A stretch of 64,000 nt of DNA from Plantactinospora alkalitolerans (GCF_015690345.1 NZ_JADPUN010000148.1:54435-118434), one strand, 5' to 3'. Shown: positions 18,416-27,275, counted from the first letter of the stretch. Numbers and translations are program-made. The notes: a model not told the origin generated them from the sequence alone.

Positions 18416-18801
18416 GGGGCACCACTGTAGCGACAGATGCGCCGCAGGCGCCCGCACCGGACCCGTCGGCAAGTGTCGACCCCTCAACCGTGGACTCGCC
18501 CGATGATGACCCGAGCCGGCGCCCGGTGGCCCGGGGGTGGTGCGCTGTTCGTGGCTGGCTGGTGCGCCGCTCTTGGCTGGCTGGTGCGCCGGCCCGGGTT
18601 GGGCGAACCCGGGCAACCTCCGGATCAACGGTGCGTCGACCCGGTTTCCCCACCCGGCGTTCCGCGCGTACCGCCGGCCCGGCCGACCGATCCGGCGGCT
18701 TCCTGGGAGCGCGCGACAGCGCCTACAAAACCTGCGGCCGGACGTGGGACTCGCTGTGGCTCAGCGAATGAGCCACAGCGAGGCTGCCCCGTTGACGTGC
18801 G
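18416..18801. repeat. Repeat-bearing 386-bp spacer
   Basis: No gene. Contains a tandem 22-bp-period repeat whose 18-bp core TGGCTGGCTGGTGCGCCG occurs at 18552-18569 and 18574-18591. It is immediately followed by a perfect 9-bp hairpin GCCCGGGTT/AACCCGGGC (18592-18614, 5-base loop). The 18751-18781 terminator lies at its right end. Confidence 0.7.
18751..18781 (-). terminator. Hairpin terminator of the helveticin-J-like gene
   Basis: TCGCTGTGGCTCA (18751-18763) and TGAGCCACAGCGA (18769-18781) form a perfect 13-bp stem with a GCGAA loop, 20 bases downstream of the minus-strand stop at 18802. Confidence 0.8.
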
Positions 18802-19746
18802 CTACGCGGCGACGTAGCCGTTGAACACGTGGACCCCGTCGTGCGCACCGCTCGAGTTCGCCCGGTTCGTGCTGAAGTACAGCTTGCCGTCGCTGATTCC
18901 TACGCCTTCGATCTCGAACTTGACCGAGTATGCCGAGGACGTGATGCGGAAGGAGAGGTCAGTGGCCGCGGGCGCGGTCCCCGTCGTCGTCGGCAACACA
19001 TTCCGGTAGACAAGCACGATGCTGCGGTTGTCCTTGGTCAGCGGGTAGTAGAGAACCCTCTTGGCCTCGTCGTAGAAGAATCCCTGGTTGGCAAAGGTCC
19101 CCAGGTCTGGCACCGTTGCACCGTTGACCAGGGCGCCTTCGACCTGCAGGTTGAACGCCTGCGTCAGGTTGATGGTCCCGGAGGCGGCGCGCAGCGGGAG
19201 AGTGCCGTTGTAGATCGTCCTGCCACTCTTGAACATGAACGCGATCGCAGTGCTGGTGACCGAGACTCGATCAACCCCGGACGGCGTCGATACGGCCCCG
19301 TTGAGCCGCAGCTGGTAGGACCCGGCGTGGTAGTAGGTGGTGCCGTCGTAGCGAAGCCTCACGAGCTGCGCGCCGCTCGCGTTCATGGTGACGATGAACA
19401 TGTGGTGCTGCCCATCGATGTCGACGATCGTCATGTCGTTCCCGTGCCCGAGCCAGGTGTTGGTCGACGTGTTGTTCGTGCCGTTCTTCATCACCACTCG
19501 CGCACCGGTGGTCTTGTGGACGCGGTATATGACGGAGACGTCGTCGTAATTGGTGTGGTTCTTGATCGAGTAGAGGTAGGTGGTTCCGGCGGCGAAGCCT
19601 TGCACCCCGGTGCAGCAGCTCGTGTCTGGCGTGCTGGCGATGTCGCTGTACGTGTTGTAATAGGCAGCCTGAGCTGCGTGTCCAGACAGGACCAGGAAGC
19701 CAAGGACCATCGCGACCAGAATCGTCAGCCGTCTACCAAATCGCAT
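18802..19746 (-). CDS. Secreted helveticin-J-like beta-propeller protein
   Basis: 314-residue exported protein with a clear signal peptide (basic MRFGRR, hydrophobic core, cleavage near HAAQAA at about 28). The mature part is beta-rich. It has the marks of the helveticin J / phage-associated propeller group: TWLGHGNDMTIVDIDGQHHM in the middle and VKFEIEGVGISDGKLYFSTN near the end, with repeated YxYxxK strands. GGGGAGG seven bases before ATG 19746 is a strong site. Helveticin J itself is a lactobacillus bacteriocin, but most family members have unknown roles, so antibacterial activity is only a possibility. Two cysteines (SCCTG) sit side by side near the N-terminus. Confidence 0.6.
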   Translation of the reverse strand: MRFGRRLTILVAMVLGFLVLSGHAAQAAYYNTYSDIASTPDTSCCTGVQGFAAGTTYLYSIKNHTNYDDVSVIYRVHKTTGARVVMKNGTNNTSTNTWLGHGNDMTIVDIDGQHHMFIVTMNASGAQLVRLRYDGTTYYHAGSYQLRLNGAVSTPSGVDRVSVTSTAIAFMFKSGRTIYNGTLPLRAASGTINLTQAFNLQVEGALVNGATVPDLGTFANQGFFYDEAKRVLYYPLTKDNRSIVLVYRNVLPTTTGTAPAATDLSFRITSSAYSVKFEIEGVGISDGKLYFSTNRANSSGAHDGVHVFNGYVAA

Positions 19747-19861
19747 GTTGTCCTCCCCGAATTTGACGACCCGGGCCGAGTGCCTCGGAGATCGTCGGGT
19801 GCAGGTTATTGCGTGATGGTAGGGCGGTCAAGGCGCCGACGAGACTCAGGGAAGTGCTCGG

Positions 19862-20379
19862 TCAAAGACGCTTGGACCTCGACGAGGTTTCCCCAGGTGC
19901 ATTTCGAAAACCGGAAGCGGCATGCGCCCCGTCGTGGTCGTGGTCGTCGGTCGGATCGAACCGGCCGCGAAGCCACGTCCGGTCCACAGTTTCGAGGGCA
20001 TCAGCCAAGTCCAGCACGTCGCGGACGCCGACGTATACGACGTAGGTCCCGTCATGCAGATGCCGCCCGCCGAGCACGATCAACCGATCACGCAGGCCAT
20101 CGCCGACGCCGTCCGGCGTCCCGAACCCCCGTACGTAGCCGCGCTGCGTCGCCTGCGGATCGGCGTGACCAGCCCGTTCCGCCCAGCGCCAGGAGGTCTC
20201 GCGTCCACGCCCGACAGATCGGCAGGTACGACACCGGAAGCAGAATCAGGTAGGGCGGCCCTGCATCACCGTCGTCACCAGCTGCGACGAACGTCAGCAC
20301 GGACGGAGCGGTACGAGCGTGCGTCAGCGCCCGCCTACGTGACTCGGCCCTGTCGATCGATCATCATGTCAGCCATCAT
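19862..20379 (-). pseudogene. Gene broken by two frameshifts, DUF1877-like C-terminus
   Basis: Reading the minus strand from ATG 20379 gives ADMMIDRQGRVT then a stop. A second frame continues RRALTHARTAPSVLTFVAAG through PPYLILLPVSYLP. A third frame takes over near 20210 with GRETSWRWAERAGHADPQAT and continues to VYVGVRDVLDLADALETVDR and WLRGRFDP, ending at 19862. Each segment has good coding bias only in its own frame, so one ancestral protein of about 170 residues is split by at least two indels. The last segment resembles the ALxxITxExLRxRYDP region of DUF1877 proteins. Function unknown. Confidence 0.55.
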
Positions 20380-20444
20380 GCAACGGTCCGTACTGCCTAT
20401 CGTGCGTGGCATACACGTGCGACGCTTCGTGGAAGGGAACCGCA

Positions 20445-21107
20445 GTGGGCTACGAGACCACCTTCACCGGCCAGGTGACGATCACTCCTCCGCTCAACCG
20501 GCACGAGATCGACTACCTGCTGGCGTTCGCCGAGACCAGGCACGAGCCTCGGTCCACCGGCCCCTACGCGCTCGGCTACGGCGACGAGATCGAGAACGCC
20601 GGCGATCCGGATCCGAGCAAGCCCGGGTACTGGTGCAAGTGGGCGCCGACCGCCGACGGCACCGCGATCGCCTGGAACGGAAATGAGAAGTTCTACCAGG
20701 CCGATCTCTGGATGGGGTACCTGGTACACACGTTCCTGAAGCCGGACGCCACCGTCGCGCGGGAGCGGGTCGACCCGGCGCCGGGCCGGATATATCCGCC
20801 CGCGCTGGACGGGTTTACTTTCGACCACGTCGTCGACGGCGTCATCAAGGCCGAGGGGGAGTGGCCCGACGACCGGTGGCGCATCGAGGTGCGCGCTAAC
20901 GCCGTCTACGTGGTCCGTCTGCTGACCGAACCGGACTTCGCCGAGTACCCCCGCACCCACCGCGACGACTGGACCGACGAGCAGCGGGCCGACTTCGCCG
21001 CGCGGACCCGGCACAATTTCGTGTACCTGGTGCGGGGCGGGCGGTTGCACGAGGTGGGCCCGGCGGACGGGACGTCGTTCGATCCGATCACGGCCGACGC
21101 GGACTGA
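20445..21107 (+). CDS. Conserved hypothetical protein
   Basis: 220-residue soluble protein opening MGYETTFTGQVTITPPLNRH, a start I recognise from uncharacterised actinobacterial proteins. The GTG at 20445 is chosen because AAGGGA lies seven bases upstream and the family begins there. The interior is acidic and Trp/Tyr-rich (YWCKWAPTADGTAIAWNGNE, FYQADLWMGYLVHTFLKPDA). It ends with RHNFVYLVRGGRLHEVGP. No signal peptide or membrane span. No function is proposed. Confidence 0.75.
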   Translation: MGYETTFTGQVTITPPLNRHEIDYLLAFAETRHEPRSTGPYALGYGDEIENAGDPDPSKPGYWCKWAPTADGTAIAWNGNEKFYQADLWMGYLVHTFLKPDATVARERVDPAPGRIYPPALDGFTFDHVVDGVIKAEGEWPDDRWRIEVRANAVYVVRLLTEPDFAEYPRTHRDDWTDEQRADFAARTRHNFVYLVRGGRLHEVGPADGTSFDPITADAD

Positions 21108-21201
21108 GCGCCGGCAGATTCAGCGGCGCACAACCCACGCCGGCCACGGCCGGTACGTACCGTCGGCCTGCACCGCCTCGATTACCATCGAGCGATGAAC
21201 G

Positions 21202-21594
21202 ATGAGGTCTGAGCCCGCTCCGCAGACCCCGCTGGCCAATGTCTTCACATTGGGCGTTCGTGATCTGGGGCGGCAGCGCGATTTCTACCGTGCCCTCGGA
21301 TTTTCGCAGGTTGTCGACGATGCCGACTTCGCCGCCTTCCCGCTGTACGGAGCAGTCCCAGCGTTGTTCCCGGCGGCGAAGCTCGCTGCCGAATGGTGTG
21401 GGCTGAACCAGACAATGCCATCGTGGCGGCGGCGTACCGAGCTGCGCGTCTCGCGCCGCCCGTCGGACAGTAGGCCGACCAGCCGGGCCAGAGCCCGCGC
21501 CATGAGGCGATACGCGAACCTGCATTTGAAGGCTGGGCCCGATCAACGTGGGAACGAGCCCAGGGGTGACCTGTCGCCCACGGACCAGTTGTGA
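21202..21594 (+). pseudogene. Truncated glyoxalase/VOC family gene
   Basis: The first 62 codons are a normal VOC N-terminus (ANVFTLGVRDLGRQRDFYRA, LGFSQVVDDADFAAFPLYG, ALFPAAKLAAE). After about 21390 the frame continues as Arg/Ser-rich nonsense to 21594, overlapping the opposing gene. The second beta-alpha-beta-beta-beta unit and its metal ligand are missing, so the protein cannot be functional as a VOC monomer. Confidence 0.6.
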
Positions 21595-21995
21595 CCGAAC
21601 GGGTCGGTGAAGCCACCTTGACGGTGCGTCCCCCAGGGCACGCGGTGATCCTCGATTGCCGCTCTGGCGACTGCGCCGGCCGCGACGGCGCGCTCGATGA
21701 AGGTGTCGGGGTCATCGACGAACACCTCGATGCGGGTGCTCGTGACCCCCGCCTGGCCGGGATTGGTCTCTGTAGGGTTCTTGGGATTGACCTCATGCAG
21801 GAAGAAGGGGGCGCTGCTGATCTCAAGGCCGGCCACACCCCCAAGGTTCCACAGTTCCGTCGCGCCCAGTGCAGTCGAGTACCAGGCGGCTGCGGCGTCC
21901 GCATCGGAGACGATCAACATCACAGAGATCGCCGCCGGTGCGACGGGCACCGTGTCGCCGGACAGAGCGGATCGATCCTTCGGTTCCTCGGTCAT
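21543..21995 (-). CDS. VOC family (glyoxalase/bleomycin-resistance-like) protein
   Basis: 150 residues with two VOC modules: AISVMLIVSDADAAAAWYST and STRIEVFVDDPDTFIERAVA, then WGTHRQGGFTDPFGHNWSVG at the end. The closing FxDPFGHxW motif is characteristic of PhnB-like members. Start at 21995 (MTEEPKDRS) because upstream in-frame sequence is Arg/Gly-rich and atypical, though no good Shine-Dalgarno is visible. Substrate unknown. It lies tail to tail with, and overlaps, the truncated VOC gene. Confidence 0.82.
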   Translation of the reverse strand: MTEEPKDRSALSGDTVPVAPAAISVMLIVSDADAAAAWYSTALGATELWNLGGVAGLEISSAPFFLHEVNPKNPTETNPGQAGVTSTRIEVFVDDPDTFIERAVAAGAVARAAIEDHRVPWGTHRQGGFTDPFGHNWSVGDRSPLGSFPR

Positions 21996-22192
21996 GTCCA
22001 CAGCATGCCGGACATCACCAGCAGCATCTCCCGAGTCTCGCCGACGGCCGTCTCCACCAGCACCAAGGGGAACAGATCGCGAAACGTCACCGCCATCCAA
22101 CTCCTCGCCGCCAGCCGTCTCACGGGTAAGACGAGAAAAGGTGGCGAACAAGGCGTTCCCAAGCTGGATCAAGGCTGACTAGCCTGGGACCC

Positions 22193-23044
22193 GTGCAGCT
22201 TGGCGTGAACGTACCGAACTTCGCCCCGGGTACCGACCCGGACATGCTGCGACAGTGGGCGCAGACACTCGAGGGTCTCGGCTTCGACCTGCTGATGGTC
22301 TCCGACCACATCGCGGTGACCCCGGACGTGGCCGAGCAGTATCCGGCACCGTTCTACGAGCCGTTCACCACGCTGTCCTGGCTGGCCGGGCTGACCCGCC
22401 GGGTCCGGCTGGGCACCACGGTGCTCATCGTCCCGTACCGGCATCCGCTGCTCACCGCCCGGATGGCGGCGAACCTCAATCGGCTCAGCGGCGGCCGACT
22501 CGTCCTCGGCGTCGGTGTCGGCTGGGCCCGGCAGGAGTTCGAGGCGCTCGGCGTGCCGTTCCGGCGGCGCGGCGCGCTGACCGACGAGTACCTGCAGACG
22601 ATGCGCGACGCCTGGCGGAACAGCGACGACTACGACACGGCGGCGATCCCGATCTGGGTCGGCGGCAACAGCGACGCCGGCATCCGTCGTGCCGTGCTGC
22701 TCGGTGACGCCTGGCACCCGCTGCGGCTCACGCCCGGATGGCTGGCCAAGGCGGCCGGGCGGCTGAAGGCCACCGCCGACGAACTGGGTCGGCCGGTGCC
22801 CGCGTTGATGCCGCGTATCGCACTGCGGGAGACCCGTGAACCGGTCACCGACCCGGAGCGGCTTGCCGGGGTCGGCACCATCGACCAGATCATCGCCGAC
22901 CTCGACCAGATCCGTCTGCTCGGCGCCGAGACGGTGGTGCTCGACCCGTTCAATGGTGACCCGACCGAGATCCGCCAGCCCGAACGCGCCTGGCAGACCC
23001 TTGCCGCCCTGGCCGCGTACCACAGATCCCAGGAGGACGGATGA
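22193..23044 (+). CDS. LLM class (luciferase-like) F420-dependent oxidoreductase
   Basis: 283-residue TIM-barrel flavin/F420 oxidoreductase. Typical segments are LGVNVPNFAPGTDPDMLRQW, GFDLLMVSDHIAV, RVRLGTTVLIVPYRHPLLTA, LSGGRLVLGVGVGWARQEFE and AIPIWVGGNSDAGIRRAVLL. The ARQEF segment and overall length fit the actinobacterial TIGR03619-like F420 group rather than bacterial luciferase. GTG start at 22193. Its stop overlaps the next gene as ATGA, so the deaminase is co-translated. Substrate unknown. Confidence 0.88.
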   Translation: MQLGVNVPNFAPGTDPDMLRQWAQTLEGLGFDLLMVSDHIAVTPDVAEQYPAPFYEPFTTLSWLAGLTRRVRLGTTVLIVPYRHPLLTARMAANLNRLSGGRLVLGVGVGWARQEFEALGVPFRRRGALTDEYLQTMRDAWRNSDDYDTAAIPIWVGGNSDAGIRRAVLLGDAWHPLRLTPGWLAKAAGRLKATADELGRPVPALMPRIALRETREPVTDPERLAGVGTIDQIIADLDQIRLLGAETVVLDPFNGDPTEIRQPERAWQTLAALAAYHRSQEDG

Positions 23045-23466
23045 CTCCCGACGACGAGAAGTTCCTCCGCCGTGCCGTGGAACTCGCCAGCCAGGCCGGG
23101 GCGTCCGGCGAGCGGCCGTTCGCCTCGTTGCTGGTCGGCGCGGACGGCGCCGTCCTGATCGAGGCCCACAACACCGTGGTCTCCGACTCGGACATCTCCG
23201 CTCACCCGGAGCTGAAGCTGGCCCGCTGGGCCGCTCGGGAACTCGTACCCGACGTGGCAGCCAGCACCACCATGTTCACCAGTTGCCAGCCCTGCCCGAT
23301 GTGCGCGACCGCGATCGCCCGGTCCGGCCTCGGCCGGGTGGTGTACGCCCTGTCAGCCGAACAGTTCGAGCAGGTCAAGCCGGCCACCCCGCCGCTACTC
23401 CCGGTGCGGTACGAGGGACCGGCGCTGTTCGACGAGGCCCGCCAGCCGATCGACAACTATTACTAG
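23041..23466 (+). CDS. Nucleoside deaminase (CMP/dCMP deaminase fold)
   Basis: 141 residues of the zinc-dependent cytidine/deoxycytidylate deaminase superfamily. The second zinc motif CQPCPMCATAI is intact. The first motif, normally HAE, reads HPE (AHPELKLAR), keeping the zinc His and proton-shuttling Glu but with Pro between them. It could deaminate guanine, a pterin or a nucleoside-like compound. ATGA overlap with the LLM oxidoreductase suggests a two-step pathway on a heterocycle. Confidence 0.85.
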   Translation: MTPDDEKFLRRAVELASQAGASGERPFASLLVGADGAVLIEAHNTVVSDSDISAHPELKLARWAARELVPDVAASTTMFTSCQPCPMCATAIARSGLGRVVYALSAEQFEQVKPATPPLLPVRYEGPALFDEARQPIDNYY

Positions 23467-23727
23467 AGTTCACCGGACGGACTTCGGTCGCCGTCCCGGA
23501 CTGCCTGCCGCAACCCCGACGCCGGACCGGACTGGCCCTGTCCCGAGGGCGCTGGACGGTCCACGGCCGGTCGGGGTCGGTCATGACGCCGGGAAGATGT
23601 GTACGTAGCGGCCGCCGGTTGGGCTGCGGTGGAAGATTGTCCCGGGCCGTGTCGATCCGGGGGCCGATCGTTCGACGTGGGGGTGCGAGGGCCGAGCGAC
23701 GGCCCCCTGCCGGATGAGGAGAACGCG

Positions 23728-24144
23728 ATGCCGCAGTACATGCTGATCATGCGGGGTACCGACGAGACGAACGCGGCCATGATGGCCGACATCGACGAGA
23801 TGATGGCCGCGACCCGCCTGTTCATCGAGGAGACGGCCAGGGCCGGCGTCTACGTCGCGGCCGAAGGGCTGGACGATCCGGGCCAGGGTGTCGTGGTGCA
23901 CTTCAGCGGCGAGGCCCCGGTGGTCACCGACGGGCCGTACGGAGAGACCAAGGAACTGTTCGGGGGCTACTTCCTGCTCGATGTCGCCTCGAAGCAGGAG
24001 GCGGTCGAGTGGGCCAAGCGGGTCCCGGCGGTCCCCGGATCCAAGATCGAGATCCGGCGGGTGCCCGGGGAGGACGAGGTCCCGCAGGACAGCGGGAAGT
24101 TCGTCAAGGAAGGGCGCTTACGCGAGAGCAACGGCCAGATCTGA
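23728..24144 (+). CDS. YCII-related (DGPF) domain protein, second module
   Basis: 138 residues. Family opening MPQYMLIMRGTDETN and signature TDGPYGETKELFGGYFLLDV, ending with a polar tail after IEIRRVPGEDE. The start is fixed by GAGGAG seven bases before ATG 23728. Its TGA overlaps the next ATG by one base (TGATG), coupling it to the ECF42 factor. Role unknown but constantly paired with such sigma factors. Confidence 0.9.
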   Translation: MPQYMLIMRGTDETNAAMMADIDEMMAATRLFIEETARAGVYVAAEGLDDPGQGVVVHFSGEAPVVTDGPYGETKELFGGYFLLDVASKQEAVEWAKRVPAVPGSKIEIRRVPGEDEVPQDSGKFVKEGRLRESNGQI

Positions 24145-25358
24145 TGGGTACGGCCGACGTCGAGGCCGTCTGGCGGATCGAGTCGGCGCGGATCGTCGCC
24201 GCGCTGACCCGGTTCACCGGCGATTTCGGGCTGGCCGAGGATGCGGCCCAGGAAGCGGTTGCCGAGGCGCTGGTGTCGTGGCCGCTTGCCTCTCCGGCCA
24301 ATCCGGGCGGCTGGCTGATGGCCACGGCCCGGCGGCGGGCGATCGACGCGATCCGCCGCCGGACCGCCCTCCAGGACCGGTACGCCCTGCTGGCGGCCGA
24401 GCCGGTGGTCGACGAGGAGATCGACCCCGACAGGATCGACGACGACGTCCTGGCGCTGATGTTCGTCAGCTGCCACCCGGTGCTCTCCCCGGAGGCCCGG
24501 GTGGCGCTGACCCTGCGCGTGGTCGGCGGCCTGTCCAGCGAGGAGATCGCCCACGCGTTCCTCGTACCCGTGCCGACCGTGCAGGCTCGGATCACCCGGG
24601 CCAAGAAGACGATCGCGGCGGCCGGGGTGCCGTTCGAACTGCCGCCGGCCGGCGAGCGCGGGGAGCGGCTGGGCGGCGTGCTCAGCGTCCTCTACGTGAT
24701 CTTCACCGAGGGGTCGACGGCCACATCGGGCGACCGGCTGCTGCGCCCCGACGTCGCGTACGAGGCGATCCGGCTGGCCCGCACGCTGGCCGCGCTACAG
24801 CCGGACGAGCCCGAGGTGCACGGCCTGCTCGCACTGTGCGAACTGACGGCCGCGCGCTTCCCGGCCCGGACCGGCCCGGACGGTTCGCCGATCCTGCTCG
24901 AGCACCAGGACCGGCGGCGGTGGGACTTCTCGGCGATCCGCCGTGGGCTGGCCGCGCTGGCCAGGGCATCGACTCGCGGCCTCGGCCCCTACGGCCTGCA
25001 GGCCGCGATCGCCGCCGCCCACGCTTCGGCGCCGTCGGTCGAGGCGACCGACTGGGACCGGATCGTGGTGCTCTACGAGGCGCTCGGTCGGATTGCGCCC
25101 TCACCGGTGGTCGAGCTCAACCGGGCCGTCGCCGTGGCGATGGCCTCCGGCCCGGCGCAAGCCCTGGCCATGGTGGACGAGCTGATCGCCTCGGACCGGC
25201 TCGCCAATTCGTACCTGGTTCCGACCGTACGCGGCGAGCTGCTGGCCCGGCTCGGACGGCGACCCGAAGCGCGCGCCGAGCTGGAGCTGGCGGCCCGGCT
25301 GTGCGCCAACCAGCGCGAGCGCTCTGTGCTGCTGCGCAAGGCGGCGGCGCTGAGCTGA
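24144..25358 (+). CDS. ECF42-type RNA polymerase sigma factor, second module
   Basis: 404 residues, the same length as the 1881 factor. Region 2 is FGLAEDAAQEAVAEALVSW with WLMATARRRAIDAIRRR; region 4 is RVALTLRVVGGLSSEEIAHA then FLVPVPTVQARITRAKK. The C-terminal extension carries FTEGSTATSGDRLLRPDV, QAAIAAAHASAPSV and ELNRAVAVAMASGPAQAL, the helical repeat region of ECF42. Translationally coupled to the YCII gene; no anti-sigma partner seen. Confidence 0.9.
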   Translation: MGTADVEAVWRIESARIVAALTRFTGDFGLAEDAAQEAVAEALVSWPLASPANPGGWLMATARRRAIDAIRRRTALQDRYALLAAEPVVDEEIDPDRIDDDVLALMFVSCHPVLSPEARVALTLRVVGGLSSEEIAHAFLVPVPTVQARITRAKKTIAAAGVPFELPPAGERGERLGGVLSVLYVIFTEGSTATSGDRLLRPDVAYEAIRLARTLAALQPDEPEVHGLLALCELTAARFPARTGPDGSPILLEHQDRRRWDFSAIRRGLAALARASTRGLGPYGLQAAIAAAHASAPSVEATDWDRIVVLYEALGRIAPSPVVELNRAVAVAMASGPAQALAMVDELIASDRLANSYLVPTVRGELLARLGRRPEARAELELAARLCANQRERSVLLRKAAALS

Positions 25359-25473
25359 CTTCCCCCGGGCTCGGCCGGCCGGGATTCGAGCGCGGCGCCC
25401 GATCGGTGGCCGAGCGGAATCCTCGAAACGTTCCACTCGTTTCGGTCCGGGTGTCGATCGGGTAGGTGAGGGC

Positions 25474-26007
25474 ATGGATCGCAACGTGGTCAAGGTGCTG
25501 CTCGCCGCTTGGGAACGACCTGACTTCCAGGCTGGCCTGCGGCATCTGATCGACCTTGACGAGGTGACGTCCCTGCTCGCCGCCCTGGCCGTCGACGATC
25601 ACGACGACGAGGTACGGCGCCGGACGATGGAGCTCCTGCGGTCGGCGCTGGAGACGGCGGAGATCCGCGGTGCGGTCCTGCTGTTGATAGAGACCGACGA
25701 CATCCGGCACAGCCTCACCGCCGCGATCTCGGACAACCTCGCCGACCGCCCGGGTCTCGCGTCGTCGATCCGGTCCGCTCTGGACGATCCCGACGTCCGC
25801 GCGGAGATCCGCGACGCCCTCGAGTCCCAGGGGATGCGGACCCTGGTGTGGAAGGTGGCGGAGGACGAGTTCCGCGGGCACCGGCTGACGCTGGTCAGGG
25901 AGGCAACGGTGCTGCTCCTGCGGCACCGTCCCGCCCGACGCCTGGTCTGGGCGCTGCGGCGGCACGGCGTCATCCGGGAGTTGCGCCGCAGGCCGGCGGC
26001 CACCTGA
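25474..26007 (+). CDS. Hypothetical helical protein
   Basis: 177 residues, rich in charged helices with HEAT-like repetition of DDP/DD turns (LAVDDHDDEVRRRTMELLRS, ALDDPDVRAEIRDALESQGM). The C-terminal third is strongly basic (LLRHRPARRLVWALRRH). No signal peptide, membrane span or known domain. ATG at 25474 preceded by GTGAGGGC, a weak ribosome site. Stands alone, converging on the MerR-methyltransferase gene 57 bases further on. Not recognised. Confidence 0.65.
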   Translation: MDRNVVKVLLAAWERPDFQAGLRHLIDLDEVTSLLAALAVDDHDDEVRRRTMELLRSALETAEIRGAVLLLIETDDIRHSLTAAISDNLADRPGLASSIRSALDDPDVRAEIRDALESQGMRTLVWKVAEDEFRGHRLTLVREATVLLLRHRPARRLVWALRRHGVIRELRRRPAAT

Positions 26008-26064
26008 TCGCGCAGGGCGACCGCCGGCGTCCAGCTCCGTGGCGGCGTACCCGCGCACGGTGGT

Positions 26065-27180
26065 TCAGGCGACGAGAAGACGGAGGCCGAGTTCTGCCGC
26101 GTCGAGGGCGGCGAGTTCGCTGTTGCGCTCGGCCCACCGGCCCGAGGCAAGATCTTCGTGGAGGGTGCTTACCGCCCGCTGCTCGGCCTCCGGCCCGACT
26201 CTGGTCCAGACCGATACCGCGCGGCGTACGTGTTCGTCCAGGTACGCCTCGGGTCGGCGCCAGTAGGCCTCGAGGAAGCCGTCGGCGCAGTCCCACGGGA
26301 TGAGCACCGGCTCCATCCGGGCCCCGATCGCGCGGGCCAACTGGTCCACCGAGGGCCGGCCGGCGACCAGACCGGCGACCTCGGGCAGGTAGTCGCGGGT
26401 GAGCCAGAACCGGTGACGCCAGCCGGTGTCACTGGCGTCGTGTGTGAACACCACCACGCGTCGGGCCACCCGCCGCATCTCGCGCAGCCCGGCGATCGGG
26501 TCGTGCCAGTGGTGAACGGTGCTGAACGCCACCGCGGCGTCGAACGACTGGTCCTCGAACGGGAGGCTCTCCGCAGTGGCGGCCACGCACGGCGCCGCGC
26601 CCGGGGGACGCTGTGCCCGCATGACCGCCGACGGCTCCACCGCCGTGACATCGCGATCGGGAGGCTCGTACGAGCCGGTGCCGGCTCCGACGTTCAACAC
26701 CGTCCGCGCGTCGCCCAGCGCCTCCCAGACCCGCGCCGCGATCCGCGGCTCGGTGCGCCGCGTCGCCGGGTAAGCGGATCCGATGGCTTCGTACAGTTCC
26801 GCGCCGAACATCTTCAGTTGTTCCTCCGGCGTCATCCTGATCCCCATCGCCCGTGCCTCCAGTTCCCTGTCTATGGCTGTCACCATGGCGGCAGCGCGGT
26901 CACGCTGTTCCAGCAGCAGGCCGCGCAGCCGGTGCAGATGTGCGACCGCGTCGATGCTCGGGTCGTCGACCAGATCCGCGATCTCGCGCAACGCGAAACC
27001 CAGCCGCCGGTAGGCGAGCACCTCCCGCAGCCGCTCCACGTCGCCCGCGGAGTAGGCCCGGTACCCGGCCGCGGTCCGCGCGGACGGCCGCACGAGGCCG
27101 ATCTCGTCATAGTGATGCAGTGTGCGGACGCTCACGCCAGCCAACTCGGCCACGCGTCCCACGGCCAGATGCTCTGCCAC
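26065..27180 (-). CDS. MerR regulator fused to a class I SAM-dependent methyltransferase
   Basis: 371 residues. The N-terminal MerR winged helix (about 6-73: VGRVAELAGVSVRTLHHYDE, RAYSAGDVERLREVLAYRRL) and dimerisation helix (about 75-112) are of TipA type, including MTPEEQLKMFG. There follows, instead of an antibiotic-binding TipAS domain, a Rossmann methyltransferase: motif I VLNVGAGTGSYEP (161-173), an acidic loop TAVEPS, and SFDAAVAFSTVHHWHDP (motif IV region). It may sense or methylate a small molecule while controlling its own region. No linked target gene; the nearest divergent space is 27181-27275. Confidence 0.88.
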   Translation of the reverse strand: MAEHLAVGRVAELAGVSVRTLHHYDEIGLVRPSARTAAGYRAYSAGDVERLREVLAYRRLGFALREIADLVDDPSIDAVAHLHRLRGLLLEQRDRAAAMVTAIDRELEARAMGIRMTPEEQLKMFGAELYEAIGSAYPATRRTEPRIAARVWEALGDARTVLNVGAGTGSYEPPDRDVTAVEPSAVMRAQRPPGAAPCVAATAESLPFEDQSFDAAVAFSTVHHWHDPIAGLREMRRVARRVVVFTHDASDTGWRHRFWLTRDYLPEVAGLVAGRPSVDQLARAIGARMEPVLIPWDCADGFLEAYWRRPEAYLDEHVRRAVSVWTRVGPEAEQRAVSTLHEDLASGRWAERNSELAALDAAELGLRLLVA

Positions 27181-27275
27181 ACCGCCGACAATGCGGCATC
27201 ACGCCACGTGAGGGTCAAGGGCACGGGCGCCGCCTCGGTCAGGACGCCGGTTCGGGATCGCTGCCCGGTCGTCGG

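Noticed and set aside
18592..18614. GCCCGGGTT/AACCCGGGC hairpin as a terminator of the signal-peptidase operon
   Set aside because: It lies upstream of the signal-peptidase start on its strand, and the adjacent direct repeats make a recombination footprint equally likely; reported only as part of the repeat region.
21395..21560. Possible transposase remnant after the VOC fragment
   Set aside because: No catalytic motif, inverted repeats or target duplication visible; the sequence is simply non-coding or degraded.
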